Origin: Phycisphaerales bacterium UBA1910
Lineage (GTDB): Bacteria; Planctomycetota; Phycisphaerae; Phycisphaerales; UBA1924
Direction of reading: 5' to 3'
Assembly (NCBI GenBank): GCA_002337545.1
Contig: DDGE01000010.1
Coordinates: 2,536-18,949, forward strand
DNA: 16,414 nucleotides
Shown here: positions 6,801-14,999 of the stretch, piece by piece
How positions within the stretch are numbered: the first letter of the stretch is position 1
Layout of the letters: each line of letters opens with the position of its first letter
Notes under the pieces: model-generated
Seen by the model: the letters and a program-made list of their open reading frames with translations, nothing else
Databases searched by the model: none
Told to the model about the DNA's origin: nothing
Translations under genes and position numbers: made by a program

Positions 6801-7597
6801 GTCGTTCCCGCCGGGATCACCCAGACATGCGCGACGACGCACCCGGACGGATCCCCGAGTCGCTCATCGATGCCGCGATGGACGGCGAGCTCGACACGGA
6901 GATCCAGAAGGAAATCGGACGCGCCCTGAAGTACGATCCGATCCGGAAACAGGAGTTCCATGACACACGCGACGCGATCAACGCGTTGCGGATGCCCATC
7001 GAATCGCCGGACCTCAGTGATCGCGTACTCGAACGCGCGCACCGCCATCGTCACTTCATCCCGCTCAAGCTCCGCCAACAGGTTCGCGCGGGCCGCCTCG
7101 CAATGGCCGCCGTCCTCCTGATCACCATGCTCGGTGTCGCTGGGCTCCAGCGTGCATACCCAAGACTGACCACTTTCGGTGCACAACCAACGCCCGTGGC
7201 CAATATCGAATCAGCGGTCGAGCAAAGCGGCCAGCAACTCGCACAAGCTTTGTCCAGCGATCTTCAGAAAATGCAGGAGTGCGTGACAGAACCAATGCGA
7301 GGCCTGCTCGCAAGCTCGCTCCAACGCCCGGGCAATGACGCATACTCATATAACCTTCAGGTTGCCACCACATCACTCAGCGCCGCGCCGCAGCCGACCG
7401 AGTCCTACGCCTTTCCACACCCGAGCTATGCGATCGTGAATCTCGCATACTCGACTTCACAAACACCCACACCACGCCAGCGCCACGGCTTTGCTCATCG
7501 CGCCGAATCGAACCGGCTGGTACTCGCGTCATGGTCCTCAAACCCGCGCCCGTCCGAATCTCCCAAAAGGATGGACGATCCAATCGAGCTTCCCTGA
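6797..7597 (+). CDS. putative membrane anti-sigma factor
   Basis: This is a 266-residue protein that starts inside the sigma factor's stop codon (4-nt ATGA overlap). Residues 19-65 (IPESLIDAAMDGELDTE..., then the DTRDAINALR segment) have the '(s)xaxxDGEL' opening and helical pattern of anti-sigma N-terminal domains, but there is no H-x3-C-x2-C zinc motif. One transmembrane segment lies near 100-117 (LAMAAVLLITMLGVAG). The remaining ~145 residues would be periplasmic and include a Ser/Pro/Gln-rich tail. From position and architecture, it probably holds the sigma factor at the membrane and releases it on a signal. The family is not recognised beyond this pattern; function is inferred from operon context. 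Confidence 0.7.
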   Translation: MSRSRRDHPDMRDDAPGRIPESLIDAAMDGELDTEIQKEIGRALKYDPIRKQEFHDTRDAINALRMPIESPDLSDRVLERAHRHRHFIPLKLRQQVRAGRLAMAAVLLITMLGVAGLQRAYPRLTTFGAQPTPVANIESAVEQSGQQLAQALSSDLQKMQECVTEPMRGLLASSLQRPGNDAYSYNLQVATTSLSAAPQPTESYAFPHPSYAIVNLAYSTSQTPTPRQRHGFAHRAESNRLVLASWSSNPRPSESPKRMDDPIELP

Positions 7598-7646
7598 TCA
7601 CCAAACCCGATCGAGTCACTCCGATCCCACCCAATAGCACGAACCC

Positions 7647-9299
7647 ATGCGTTTCTTACGCCGAACCAACCTGGCCCGCGTCATCGCCGCGCTCCCGTTC
7701 GCAGCAATCACCACCTCCGCACTGGCGGGTTCGCCCAATATCGGTCCGTTCGAATCGATGATCACCATCCCCGAACGCGTCGATGCCGCGGCCGTCTTTC
7801 ACAACCCAGCCGATTCGATCCTCCTCTCCCCTGTCGGGCGTTCGATGCGATCATTGCTCGCGCTCGGTGGAGTGTTTACGCAGACAGAGGAAGCATGGGG
7901 GGCGCTTGCAAGAACATTCAACGAGCCCATCGATTCCACTATCCGAGGACTCCTGAGCGATCAGGTCGCGGTCGTATGGGATGGAATAGATCACGATCAG
8001 CGAGCGAAGGGCATCACCGGCACATTCGATTCGAACTGGACGCTCATCTGCAAAGTGGATCCTGACTATGTCAAGCAGATCAGCCGATCCCTCAAACCGG
8101 TGAAACGCGAGATCGTGCACAAGAGAGCCGTGTTCGCAATCGAACAAGGTCGCTACGCGATCACGATCCTCGAGGCGCCGAAGGGCGAGCACAAAGCAAC
8201 CGTCCTGCTCGCTCCACGATCCGGGACGGACCTGCTCAAAGCCGTGCTCGCGCACGCAGATACCGCAGGGAATCATGGGGAGAACCGACCCATCACAGCT
8301 GGGCACGAACCCATGCTCGCGGAGCTCGGGGCGTACCACGAATCACTCCGTGATGGAACCTGGTCGTTCATCTTCATGTCGAGACTCGACATGTTCAACT
8401 CGATTCTTGCAATCCCTGAATCGGACGAGAACGGGCAAACCCACACGCTCGCGGCGGTATTCAAGCTCGACCCGGACATGCTCCGGTGCACATTCGCAAC
8501 AGATATGCCCGTCGATGATCAGCTCCCCGACGCGCCAATCGAGCTCTTCGACGCGATTGCGCAAGAATCTGTGTTTACCGTCGCCAGCGCACGCGCTCCG
8601 CGCATGAGTGTCACCGGCAACTCGTTCCACCTCGATCTCACGGTCTCTCCAGACCAGACTCCGGATGTCGTATCCGATCCTATCTTCAACGGGCCGGCGC
8701 TCTTTACACTCAGCGGTGACGACAACGAGAGCATGGGGCTCACCGCGTGCTTCTCCAATGACCGCCGGGAACCATCGCAGACCGCTCGGCTGAGCGACGA
8801 AACCATGCGTGCCATGGTGAGTGCGCTCGATGCATCGCAGAGCCCGGATTTTCGGGGGCGATTCCCCGCGGCGCTGAGGCAAATCAAACTCCATATCCCG
8901 CCAGGCCGCGACCGGTCTCCCAATGACTGGCCGGGCATGAGCCCTTCGCTAGCTTGGAAAACCGCGACGACCTCGGAGCATGACCTGACCATCGCGTCAT
9001 TGGCTCCCAACAGCCAGATCCCTATAGCACACATCCGGCGTATTGAGGAGGCCGCCCGCGCACTCGATGCGCTCGGAGCACAGCCACGCTCGGGCGTGCT
9101 CTTGCGAGTTTCCATGGACCCGGCCCGGACACTGCAGATCATGGACGACCCGAACATCATGGACATCGCAATCACAAAGATTATCCGCAGGTTCGATCTG
9201 GGCATCCGGCGCGGCATCGACACCCCGATGAGAGGGCGTCTGGAGATTCAGTTCGCGGAGTCTGCCTCGTCGCCGAAGCTCGGCAACGATGCGCCCTGA
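7647..9299 (+). CDS. large exported protein of unknown function, third gene of the sigma operon
   Basis: This is a 550-residue protein with a Sec signal peptide (MRFLRRTNLARVIAALPFAA..., cleavage after TSALA at about residue 27). The mature part has no further membrane segment, no cysteine cluster and no recognised catalytic motif. Its opening (ERVDAAAVFHNPADSILLSP, then RSMRSLLALGG) and segments such as IRGLLSDQVAVVWDGI recall exported planctomycetal proteins of the DUF3352 kind, but this is only an impression. It begins 49 nt after the anti-sigma stop with no terminator between, so it is probably co-transcribed and may be the sensed protein or a co-regulated product. There is no clear Shine-Dalgarno. 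It converges with the M28 peptidase gene, 11 nt apart. Confidence 0.75.
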   Translation: MRFLRRTNLARVIAALPFAAITTSALAGSPNIGPFESMITIPERVDAAAVFHNPADSILLSPVGRSMRSLLALGGVFTQTEEAWGALARTFNEPIDSTIRGLLSDQVAVVWDGIDHDQRAKGITGTFDSNWTLICKVDPDYVKQISRSLKPVKREIVHKRAVFAIEQGRYAITILEAPKGEHKATVLLAPRSGTDLLKAVLAHADTAGNHGENRPITAGHEPMLAELGAYHESLRDGTWSFIFMSRLDMFNSILAIPESDENGQTHTLAAVFKLDPDMLRCTFATDMPVDDQLPDAPIELFDAIAQESVFTVASARAPRMSVTGNSFHLDLTVSPDQTPDVVSDPIFNGPALFTLSGDDNESMGLTACFSNDRREPSQTARLSDETMRAMVSALDASQSPDFRGRFPAALRQIKLHIPPGRDRSPNDWPGMSPSLAWKTATTSEHDLTIASLAPNSQIPIAHIRRIEEAARALDALGAQPRSGVLLRVSMDPARTLQIMDDPNIMDIAITKIIRRFDLGIRRGIDTPMRGRLEIQFAESASSPKLGNDAP

Positions 9300-9310
9300 A
9301 TGCTGATCCT

Positions 9311-10294
9311 TTACTCGTCCTCATTGAGCGTCGCGAGATCACGGATGGCGACTTCGAGTGCATCGACCACACCCGCCATGCGTTCAAAGTCGAGTGTGTC
9401 GATCGTGTCGGAGGGTTTGTGATAGTGGGGGGTGCGGAACTCGCTCGTGTCCGTGATCATCACCGCGTTGTAGCCCGAGATCCAGAAGTTGCCGTGATCG
9501 CTCCGCCAGATCGCGCGGACCATCGCGGGCAACGGCGCTTCGACGATGTTTGCTCGCCCGCTTTCGCGCATCGATGCGCCGATCCGCTCCACAAGACCAC
9601 GATCCTCAAAGCGTCCAACGATTCCGATGTAATCGCCCGTGTCGGGCAGGTCCATGCCCAGGCGCTTCGCCATCGCGGAATCAAACGGGTACTTCTGCGA
9701 CCCGGGTGTCTCATCGTAATACCCGAGCATCTCCAGTGACATCATCGCAACGATCGAGTCGTTGCGTGCGAGCGCGTCGCGCGCGTATGCGAAGCTGCCC
9801 ATGACCCCGCCGACGCTGTTGCTGTTCTCTTCGTTGGTGAACCCGATCCACCGAACCGTTCGATCCATCGGCGAGTCCGCGAACCGACGCGCAAGCTCCA
9901 GCATTGCCGCGACGCCCGATGCGTTATCGTCCGCGCCGGGGGTATTCACCTCCGCATCGTAGTGCGCGCCAATCACAACGATCTCTTCGGGGCGTGTGGT
10001 GCCGGTGAGTTCCGCCACGACATTGAACCCGCGCTGCGGGTTCGTCTCATTGACCATCGCGAGATCAACAGCGTATCCCATCGACCACAGGCGTTTTCCG
10101 ATCCACCGTCCGGATTCGTCGAGTGTCTCCCGATCGTTCGCGTTGCGACTCGCGAATGTTTCGGAAAGCATCCGCACATCGGAGACCAACCGATCCTCAG
10201 TTGATCGGTTGATATCAGACTGTTCGTTCGTGCGAGGCCCGGCGGTGCACCCGGAAAGCAGGAGCAGCGTCATTGTCAAAGTCATGCATTTCAT
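9311..10294 (-). CDS. M28 family zinc peptidase, lipoprotein
   Basis: This is a 327-residue exported metallopeptidase, expected to be an aminopeptidase. A lipoprotein signal (MKCMTLTMTLLLLSGC) puts the lipidated cysteine at residue 16. All M28 co-catalytic zinc positions are visible: H111 in GAHYDAE, bridging D122 in GADDNASG, catalytic E155 with ligand E156 in FTNEENS, E188 in SLEMLGYYDE, and H292 in PHYHKPSDTID. It starts 12 nt downstream of the DUF2202 gene on the same strand, so the two are probably one transcript. Glutaminyl-cyclase-like M28 members share these ligands, so peptide-bond cleavage is the likely but not certain reaction. Confidence 0.92.
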   Translation of the reverse strand: MKCMTLTMTLLLLSGCTAGPRTNEQSDINRSTEDRLVSDVRMLSETFASRNANDRETLDESGRWIGKRLWSMGYAVDLAMVNETNPQRGFNVVAELTGTTRPEEIVVIGAHYDAEVNTPGADDNASGVAAMLELARRFADSPMDRTVRWIGFTNEENSNSVGGVMGSFAYARDALARNDSIVAMMSLEMLGYYDETPGSQKYPFDSAMAKRLGMDLPDTGDYIGIVGRFEDRGLVERIGASMRESGRANIVEAPLPAMVRAIWRSDHGNFWISGYNAVMITDTSEFRTPHYHKPSDTIDTLDFERMAGVVDALEVAIRDLATLNEDE

Positions 10295-10306
10295 GATCGC
10301 ATGATA

Positions 10307-10984
10307 TCAGATATCCGTACGCCCCTGTTTCTGTCCTCGCCCCTGCCCGCCACGCTCGTTCGGGCTCGATGCGATGGAGTCAAACTCTTCCTGGCTCAGA
10401 TGCGATGCTTCATAAGTCGCGCCCTCTGCTTTGATGGCATTCGCGAACGCACGAAGATGGTTCCGCGTTGCTCGCCGGAGGTTATTGAGGACGCGGGTGA
10501 TCGATTCGTCTTCGGTCAGCGCACTCGCTTCACGCAGATCGGTCAGATCCAACTCCTCGATCAACGCGCCGACCCGCAACGCATCAACACGCGATGTGAA
10601 TCCGCGGGCGACGAGTTCTGTATAGAGCTTTGCGTATCGCTCACTCGTAAACACGCCCCGGCTGTCATCCTTGATCGGATCCTCGATGCCGAACCGATCG
10701 AGCAACCCCTTCATCGCGTTGAGGTGTCGTCGTTCGGATTCCGCGATCCCAAACACGCGTTCGTCCCACTTCTCTCCGAGTGTCAGGTACACATCCCGTG
10801 CGAGTTTCTCTTCTTCACGCATCGCAACGAGGGTATCAATGACGCGTTGATCGAGCGATTGATCGGACTCAACCTGTTTCTCACCGGCGCAAAGCGAGCA
10901 CCCGCCGCCCCCGGGGCCTGCAATGAGGGATGTACACGATAATGCGATTGAAGAACAGAGTACGGCGATTGGTTGCATGCGCAT
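10307..10984 (-). CDS. DUF2202 ferritin-like secreted protein
   Basis: This is a 225-residue protein. The start at 10984 is chosen because AGGAG lies 6 nt upstream; a longer version to 11023 would bury the signal peptide. The signal peptide ends near SLIAG (about residue 23) and is followed by Gly-rich GGGGCSLC with a CxxC pair (C29, C32). The rest matches DUF2202, a ferritin-like helical bundle: REEEKLARDVYLTL (56-69), ESERRHLNAMKGLLDRFGI (82-100) with an ExxH pair (E84, H87), GALIEELDLTDL (139-150) and LRRATRNHLRAF (169-180) with H176. These are the usual candidate di-metal ligands. Function in the family is not established; metal or redox handling outside the cytoplasm is inferred. It is the first gene of an operon with the M28 peptidase. 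Confidence 0.88.
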   Translation of the reverse strand: MRMQPIAVLCSSIALSCTSLIAGPGGGGCSLCAGEKQVESDQSLDQRVIDTLVAMREEEKLARDVYLTLGEKWDERVFGIAESERRHLNAMKGLLDRFGIEDPIKDDSRGVFTSERYAKLYTELVARGFTSRVDALRVGALIEELDLTDLREASALTEDESITRVLNNLRRATRNHLRAFANAIKAEGATYEASHLSQEEFDSIASSPNERGGQGRGQKQGRTDI

Positions 10985-11033
10985 GATGATCTCCTGTGCA
11001 CGCGGTCCTGCAGCCGCGCACAATTAAAACGCA

Positions 11034-11057
11034 CCATTGCATCCGAAAATGCGATGG
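11034..11057. repeat. 9-bp imperfect inverted repeat upstream of the DUF2202 gene
   Basis: CCATTGCAT (11034-11042) and ATGCGATGG (11049-11057) can pair with one T/G position and a 6-nt loop. The nested CGATG/CATCG pair (11052-11064) is an alternative fold. It lies 50-73 nt upstream of the start, possibly in the leader. Confidence 0.4.
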
Positions 11058-11088
11058 CGCATCGAAAATCATGAAAGTACTTCAAAAG

Positions 11089-11103
11089 GACAGACGGTCT
11101 GTC
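11089..11103. promoter_or_regulatory. palindrome resembling a repressor operator
   Basis: GACAGAC-G-GTCTGTC is a perfect 7-bp inverted repeat with a 1-nt centre, directly next to the stop codon of the truncated bipA copy. Its size and symmetry are like sites of TetR-type dimers. It is about 105 bp upstream of the DUF2202 start, so regulation of that operon is the obvious hypothesis. An 8-bp palindrome AAGTACTT (about 11076-11083) lies beside it. Confidence 0.4.
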
Positions 11104-11378
11104 TACATGTGGACCAAGCGTTGCGCTTGCGCTTCGCTCAGTTCGGTCTTTCGTATCCGGATCGATGTCGGCGTCAGCTCAACCAACTCGTCATCCTCGA
11201 TGTACTCCAATGCCTGCTCAAGTGAGAGCGACTTGGGTTGCTTGAGCGTGACCGTCGCGTCCTTGTTGGCGCTGCGCATGTTATCGAGCTTCTTGACACG
11301 AACCGCGTTGACATCGATGTCATTGCCGCGGTTGTGTTCGCCGACGACCTGACCCGCGTAGACCTTGTCACCTGGCAT
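11103..11378 (-). pseudogene. truncated duplicate of the bipA/typA 3' end
   Basis: The 91-codon frame encodes residues 540-621 of the BipA found at 12839-14749 without a single amino-acid change (from PGDKVYAGQ to RKTELSEA). The GTPase domains are absent. Where the full gene has Lys539 (AAG), this copy has ATG, which opens the frame. At the other end, a 5-nt deletion (GCATC in the + strand of the full copy, 12883-12887) shifts the frame, so the 15-residue basic tail is replaced by QAQRLVHM. No Shine-Dalgarno precedes the ATG. It is most likely a remnant left by duplication or integration, although the frame is intact and expression of a free C-terminal domain cannot be excluded. Confidence 0.88.
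11118..11375 (-). repeat. direct repeat, copy A (bipA 3' end)
   Basis: Positions 11131-11369 match 12888-13126 with only three substitutions in 239 nt. The match continues weakly to about 11375 (three more substitutions) and, past a 5-nt gap, to 11118. Outside these limits similarity to copy B stops abruptly. Confidence 0.95.
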
Positions 11379-11503
11379 CGTGTTCAGATTTGTACATTGT
11401 GACCTTCCAGTTTAAATTACTCTCAACCGCAACGGCAATACGAGCGTATCGGAGCCCGCTGCGTTACATGATTATCCATCACATACAGAGACCAGGGGGC
11501 CCC

Positions 11504-12838
11504 ATGATTGTTCAGAAGCACTTCACCGCCGTCGCACTCGCAGCGGCGTACTTTTCCGTGTCCACACCGGCACTCGCCCAATCCGACACCATCTGCCTGC
11601 TCGACCAGCGGTTCTCACGCATAGACCTCTACCCCGTCGGGCAGCACCCTGGCCAGGTCGAACTCGCGGACCTTAATCAGGACGGAAACCTAGACGCGGT
11701 TGTTCTCAACCGAGACGGGGGCTCGTTCACGGTCCTCCTCGGCGAACCCGGCGGGACCTTCACCCACCTTTCCGAGATCCTGACCGGTCAACTACCGATC
11801 GCGCAGGAGTTTGATGACATCGACCACGATGGCGATACCGACCTACTCATCGTCGACGCCGAAAACAACGACATCACCATCTTCCTCAACGATGGCAACG
11901 CCGGCTTCGTGGAGCACAGCCGAGTAAGCGTCGGGGAACGTTCCCGCTCGATCAAGATCGCGGACTTCAACAACGACGGCTACTCAGACATCGCGTGCAC
12001 GCATCATCAGTATCTGATCGACGATCCGACCGTCGAGATCCTGCTCGGCGGGCCAAAGATCACTTTTGCCAAACCCTTCGGGCTCTTCGATGACATGCAT
12101 ACGAATGATGTCTCGATCGCTGATTTCAACAACGACGGCAACGCCGATATCGCCGCACTCGAAGGGATCTATCCCAGCGGTAACCGCGGGCGGATCTACC
12201 TTGGGAATGGAGACGCCACATTCGATGAGCCGATCCAGTTCAACTCGAGGCGTTCGACTATCACATCGACGGTTGAAGACATGAACAATGATGGGCACCT
12301 CGACATCGTCTCTGTAAGCAGGATCGAATCCAGCGTCACCATCCACTACGGGGACGGAACCGGCGCGTTCAATGATGACCGCCAGATCCCGCTACTCGTC
12401 GAGGCCGCCAATGTCGCGACAGCGTACCTGAACGATGACGATTTGCTCGACATCGTTGTCTCGTACGACGGGGTGCTGAGCTCGGAGGGGGGCGGCATCT
12501 CACTGCTCGAGAGCAGATCGAACGGATCGTTCAGACTCAACTTCGTACCAAACACCGGGCTCAGCTCATGGGTTGCCGTCGCGGATCTCAATGATGACGG
12601 CAAAGTCGACTTTGTCGCGCCAGCACGAGGTTCCGATAACCTCGAAGTCTTCTTCGATCAGTGCGGGGTTTGCCCGGCAGACCTCAACGGCGACGGCATG
12701 CTCGATTTCTTCGATGTCGATAGACTGCTGAACCCAGCCCCGGGCGCGAACATCTTCCTCGATTACAACCTCGACGGCACCACAAACTTCTTTGACATCA
12801 GCGACTTCCTGTTCGATTTCCAGACCGGCTGCAACTGA
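11504..12838 (+). CDS. secreted FG-GAP/VCBS repeat protein with GC-type dockerin-like C-terminus
   Basis: This is a 444-residue protein. The start at 11504 follows AGGGGG and gives a good Sec signal peptide (to ALAQ, residue 26); the longer in-frame version would bury it. Seven FG-GAP-like blade motifs of the D-x-[DN]-x-DG-x-x-D type follow, including ADLNQDGNLD (55-64), DIDHDGDTD (105-113), ADFNNDGYSD (153-162), ADFNNDGNAD (206-215), EDMNNDGHLD (258-267), LNDDDLLD (309-316) and ADLNDDGKVD (360-369), predicting a calcium-binding beta-propeller. Residues 387-443 form the Phycisphaerales GC-type dockerin-like module (CPADLNGDGMLDFFD...DGTTNFFD..., ending GC), thought to mediate anchoring or sorting. 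The gene fills the space between the two bipA repeats, and its TGA abuts the bipA stop directly. Confidence 0.9.
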   Translation: MIVQKHFTAVALAAAYFSVSTPALAQSDTICLLDQRFSRIDLYPVGQHPGQVELADLNQDGNLDAVVLNRDGGSFTVLLGEPGGTFTHLSEILTGQLPIAQEFDDIDHDGDTDLLIVDAENNDITIFLNDGNAGFVEHSRVSVGERSRSIKIADFNNDGYSDIACTHHQYLIDDPTVEILLGGPKITFAKPFGLFDDMHTNDVSIADFNNDGNADIAALEGIYPSGNRGRIYLGNGDATFDEPIQFNSRRSTITSTVEDMNNDGHLDIVSVSRIESSVTIHYGDGTGAFNDDRQIPLLVEAANVATAYLNDDDLLDIVVSYDGVLSSEGGGISLLESRSNGSFRLNFVPNTGLSSWVAVADLNDDGKVDFVAPARGSDNLEVFFDQCGVCPADLNGDGMLDFFDVDRLLNPAPGANIFLDYNLDGTTNFFDISDFLFDFQTGCN

Positions 12839-14749
12839 TCAGGCGTTGGCTTTCGCCTTCTCTTGGCGTGCGTTGCGTTTGCGCATCGCTTCGCTCAGTT
12901 CGGTCTTTCGTATCCGGATCGATGTCGGCGTCAGCTCAACCAACTCGTCATCCTCGATGTACTCCAATGCCTGCTCAAGTGAGAGCGACTTGGGTTGCTT
13001 GAGCGTGACCGTCGCGTCCTTGTTAGCGCTCCGCATGTTATCGAGCTTCTTGACACGGACCGCGTTGACATCGATGTCATTGCCGCGGTTGTGTTCGCCG
13101 ACGACCTGACCCGCGTAGACCTTGTCTCCAGGCTTCACGAGCATCACCCCGCGATCGTGAAGGTTCTCGACGGCATACCCCGTCACCTGCCCGGTCTCCG
13201 TGCACACCATCACACCCTGATGGCGGTGCGGACGCTCGCCAGTGACGGGCACGAACTCCAGGAAGGTGTGGTGCATGATGCCCTCGCCCTGTGTCGCGGT
13301 CAGCACGCGCCCACGCATGCCGATCAACGCACGCGAGGTGATCTTGAACACGCAGTGTGTCATCCCATCACCGCGCTGCTCCACCTTGACGATCTCGCCC
13401 TTGCGCTCGCCGACGATCTGCATCACACTGCCCACCGACTCGTCGGGGGCATCGATCACCAGCTCTTCCAGCGGCTCGCACTTCACGCCGTCGATCATTT
13501 TCTCGATAACGATCGGGCGACCGACCGCCAGCTCGTAGCCCTCGCGTCGCATGGTCTCGAGCAGAATGCCGAGGTGCAGCAGGCCACGCCCCGAAACGAT
13601 GAACTCATCCATTGTGCGCCCGGGCTCCACCCGCAGCGCCACATTGTGCTCCAGCTCACGCTCTAGGCGCGTCTTGATCTGACGAGAGGTCACATACTCC
13701 CCCTCATTGCCCGCGAAGGGTGAGTCATTCACGCGGAATGCCATCGAAACCGTCGGCTCATCAATCGCGACCTCGTCCATCGCTTCCGGGTGATCCGGAT
13801 CACAGATCGTGTCCCCGATGTCCAGGTCGCCAAGCCCCGAGATCGCGCAGAGATCACCCGCGCCGATATACTCGCGATCGACCTTGCCCAAACCCTGGAA
13901 GCCCTCAAGCGTCCCAATCTTGGCTTTCACTTCCTTCGTCTTACCGCCCTCGAGGTGCTTCACGATCACCACAGGCTGCCCAGCGTGCAGCGTGCCCTGA
14001 TACACACGCCCGACGCCGATCCGGCCGACATACTCGCTGAATCCCAGCGTCGTGATCTGCATCCGCAGTGGCTTCTCGATATACACATCCGGGTGCGGCA
14101 CATGACTCACGATTGCTTCGAACACTGGCTGCAGGTTCTCGCCCTTCGTGTTCCCGTCCCATTCATCGATCGCCCAGCCATCGCGGGCCGAGGCGTACAC
14201 GATCGGGAAGTCCAGCGCGTCGTCTCCCGCACCCAACGCCACGAGAAGATCGAACACCTCGCCGATCACCCGATCAGGATCGCCGTCCGGGCGGTCACAT
14301 TTGTTGATCACAACCAGCGGCTTGAGACCGTTCTCCAGCGCCTTGCCCAGCACGAACCGTGTCTGAGGCATCGGTCCTTCGTAGGCATCAACAACAAGGA
14401 TGCACCCGTCCGCCATCTGCAGGACCCGCTCGACCTCACCACCGAAATCCGCGTGCCCGGGCGTATCGATGATGTTGATTCGGTAATCGGTGTTGTCCAA
14501 CGCGTGGTAGTTCACCGCGCAGTTCTTCGAAAGAATCGTGATCCCGCGTTCACGCTCAAGATCGTTGCTGTCCAGGATCAGCCCGTGCTGCCCGCCTTCG
14601 AGCTTCTCGAGCTCCCCTGTGCGGAAGTTCCCCGACTGCTTGAGCAGGTTATCCACAAGCGTGGTCTTGCCGTGATCAACATGTGCGATGATCGCGACAT
14701 TTCGCAGCGACGCGATATCGCTGCTGGTTTCATGACGGATAGCGGGCAT
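12839..14749 (-). CDS. typA: ribosome-associated translational GTPase BipA/TypA
   Basis: This is a 636-residue protein, slightly longer than E. coli BipA (607). The start at 14749 follows GGAG by 5 nt and gives [10 protein letters not shown]. Translation-factor GTPase signatures are complete: P-loop AHVDHGKTT (22-30), switch I ERERGITI (65-72), [12 protein letters not shown] (95-106) and NKCDRPDGD (149-157), followed by [11 protein letters not shown]-like domains and the BipA-specific C-terminal domain ([19 protein letters not shown], from 541) follow. It acts on the ribosome in 50S assembly and stress or cold adaptation (family knowledge). The last 15 residues ([15 protein letters not shown]) are basic. 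Codons for residues 540-621 are duplicated at 11131-11375. It converges with the FG-GAP gene with zero spacing. Confidence 0.95.
   Translation of the reverse strand: MPAIRHETSSDIASLRNVAIIAHVDHGKTTLVDNLLKQSGNFRTGELEKLEGGQHGLILDSNDLERERGITILSKNCAVNYHALDNTDYRINIIDTPGHADFGGEVERVLQMADGCILVVDAYEGPMPQTRFVLGKALENGLKPLVVINKCDRPDGDPDRVIGEVFDLLVALGAGDDALDFPIVYASARDGWAIDEWDGNTKGENLQPVFEAIVSHVPHPDVYIEKPLRMQITTLGFSEYVGRIGVGRVYQGTLHAGQPVVIVKHLEGGKTKEVKAKIGTLEGFQGLGKVDREYIGAGDLCAISGLGDLDIGDTICDPDHPEAMDEVAIDEPTVSMAFRVNDSPFAGNEGEYVTSRQIKTRLERELEHNVALRVEPGRTMDEFIVSGRGLLHLGILLETMRREGYELAVGRPIVIEKMIDGVKCEPLEELVIDAPDESVGSVMQIVGERKGEIVKVEQRGDGMTHCVFKITSRALIGMRGRVLTATQGEGIMHHTFLEFVPVTGERPHRHQGVMVCTETGQVTGYAVENLHDRGVMLVKPGDKVYAGQVVGEHNRGNDIDVNAVRVKKLDNMRSANKDATVTLKQPKSLSLEQALEYIEDDELVELTPTSIRIRKTELSEAMRKRNARQEKAKANA
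12870..13132 (-). repeat. direct repeat, copy B (inside the intact bipA)
   Basis: This is the partner of 11118-11375, in the same orientation, offset by 1757 nt over the near-identical core (12888-13126). It contains the 5 nt (12883-12887) missing from copy A and lies wholly inside bipA coding sequence. Confidence 0.95.
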
Positions 14750-14999
14750 GGGGGCTCCAAATCCTTGCAGGAGGGCGGTTTCGGTCTTCGTGCGTCCTTG
14801 GCGGATCGCTGAACAAATCGTATACACGCCGCTTATCGGGTCGAGAAACAACACGAAAACACTTCACCAACTTGCCCATCCGGCACGCTCCGCATCATCC
14901 AGATAGCCAATCCGTGATCTCGCTCGCCCCGATGACGAGTTCCCCTCATGGTTCACTTGGCCGAGGCTCGGTCCAGACATCCCCAGAAGAGGAACCGCC
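14750..14999. other. 250-bp divergent intergenic region
   Basis: This region separates the bipA and PEP-CTERM gene starts and must hold both promoters. On the minus strand a TGTATACGAT segment (about 14815-14824) could be an extended -10 for bipA, but no matching -35 is clear. I see no gene, RNA or strong hairpin here. Confidence 0.4.

Noticed and set aside
11379..12838. Transposon or integron-like element carrying the FG-GAP gene
   Set aside because: No transposase or integrase, no terminal inverted repeats, no short target duplication and no attC-like hairpin are visible; the only flanking repeats are homologous bipA segments.
11504..12838. CRISPR-like or tandem DNA repeats in the FG-GAP gene
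   Set aside because: The recurring GAC/AAC-rich patches encode degenerate calcium-binding blade motifs at irregular spacing; they are protein repeats, not identical DNA repeats.
13790..14812. Long open frame on the + strand (340 codons) antisense to bipA
   Set aside because: It lies entirely within the strongly supported bipA gene; the protein has no family-like motifs and the frame reflects GC-rich codon bias on the opposite strand.
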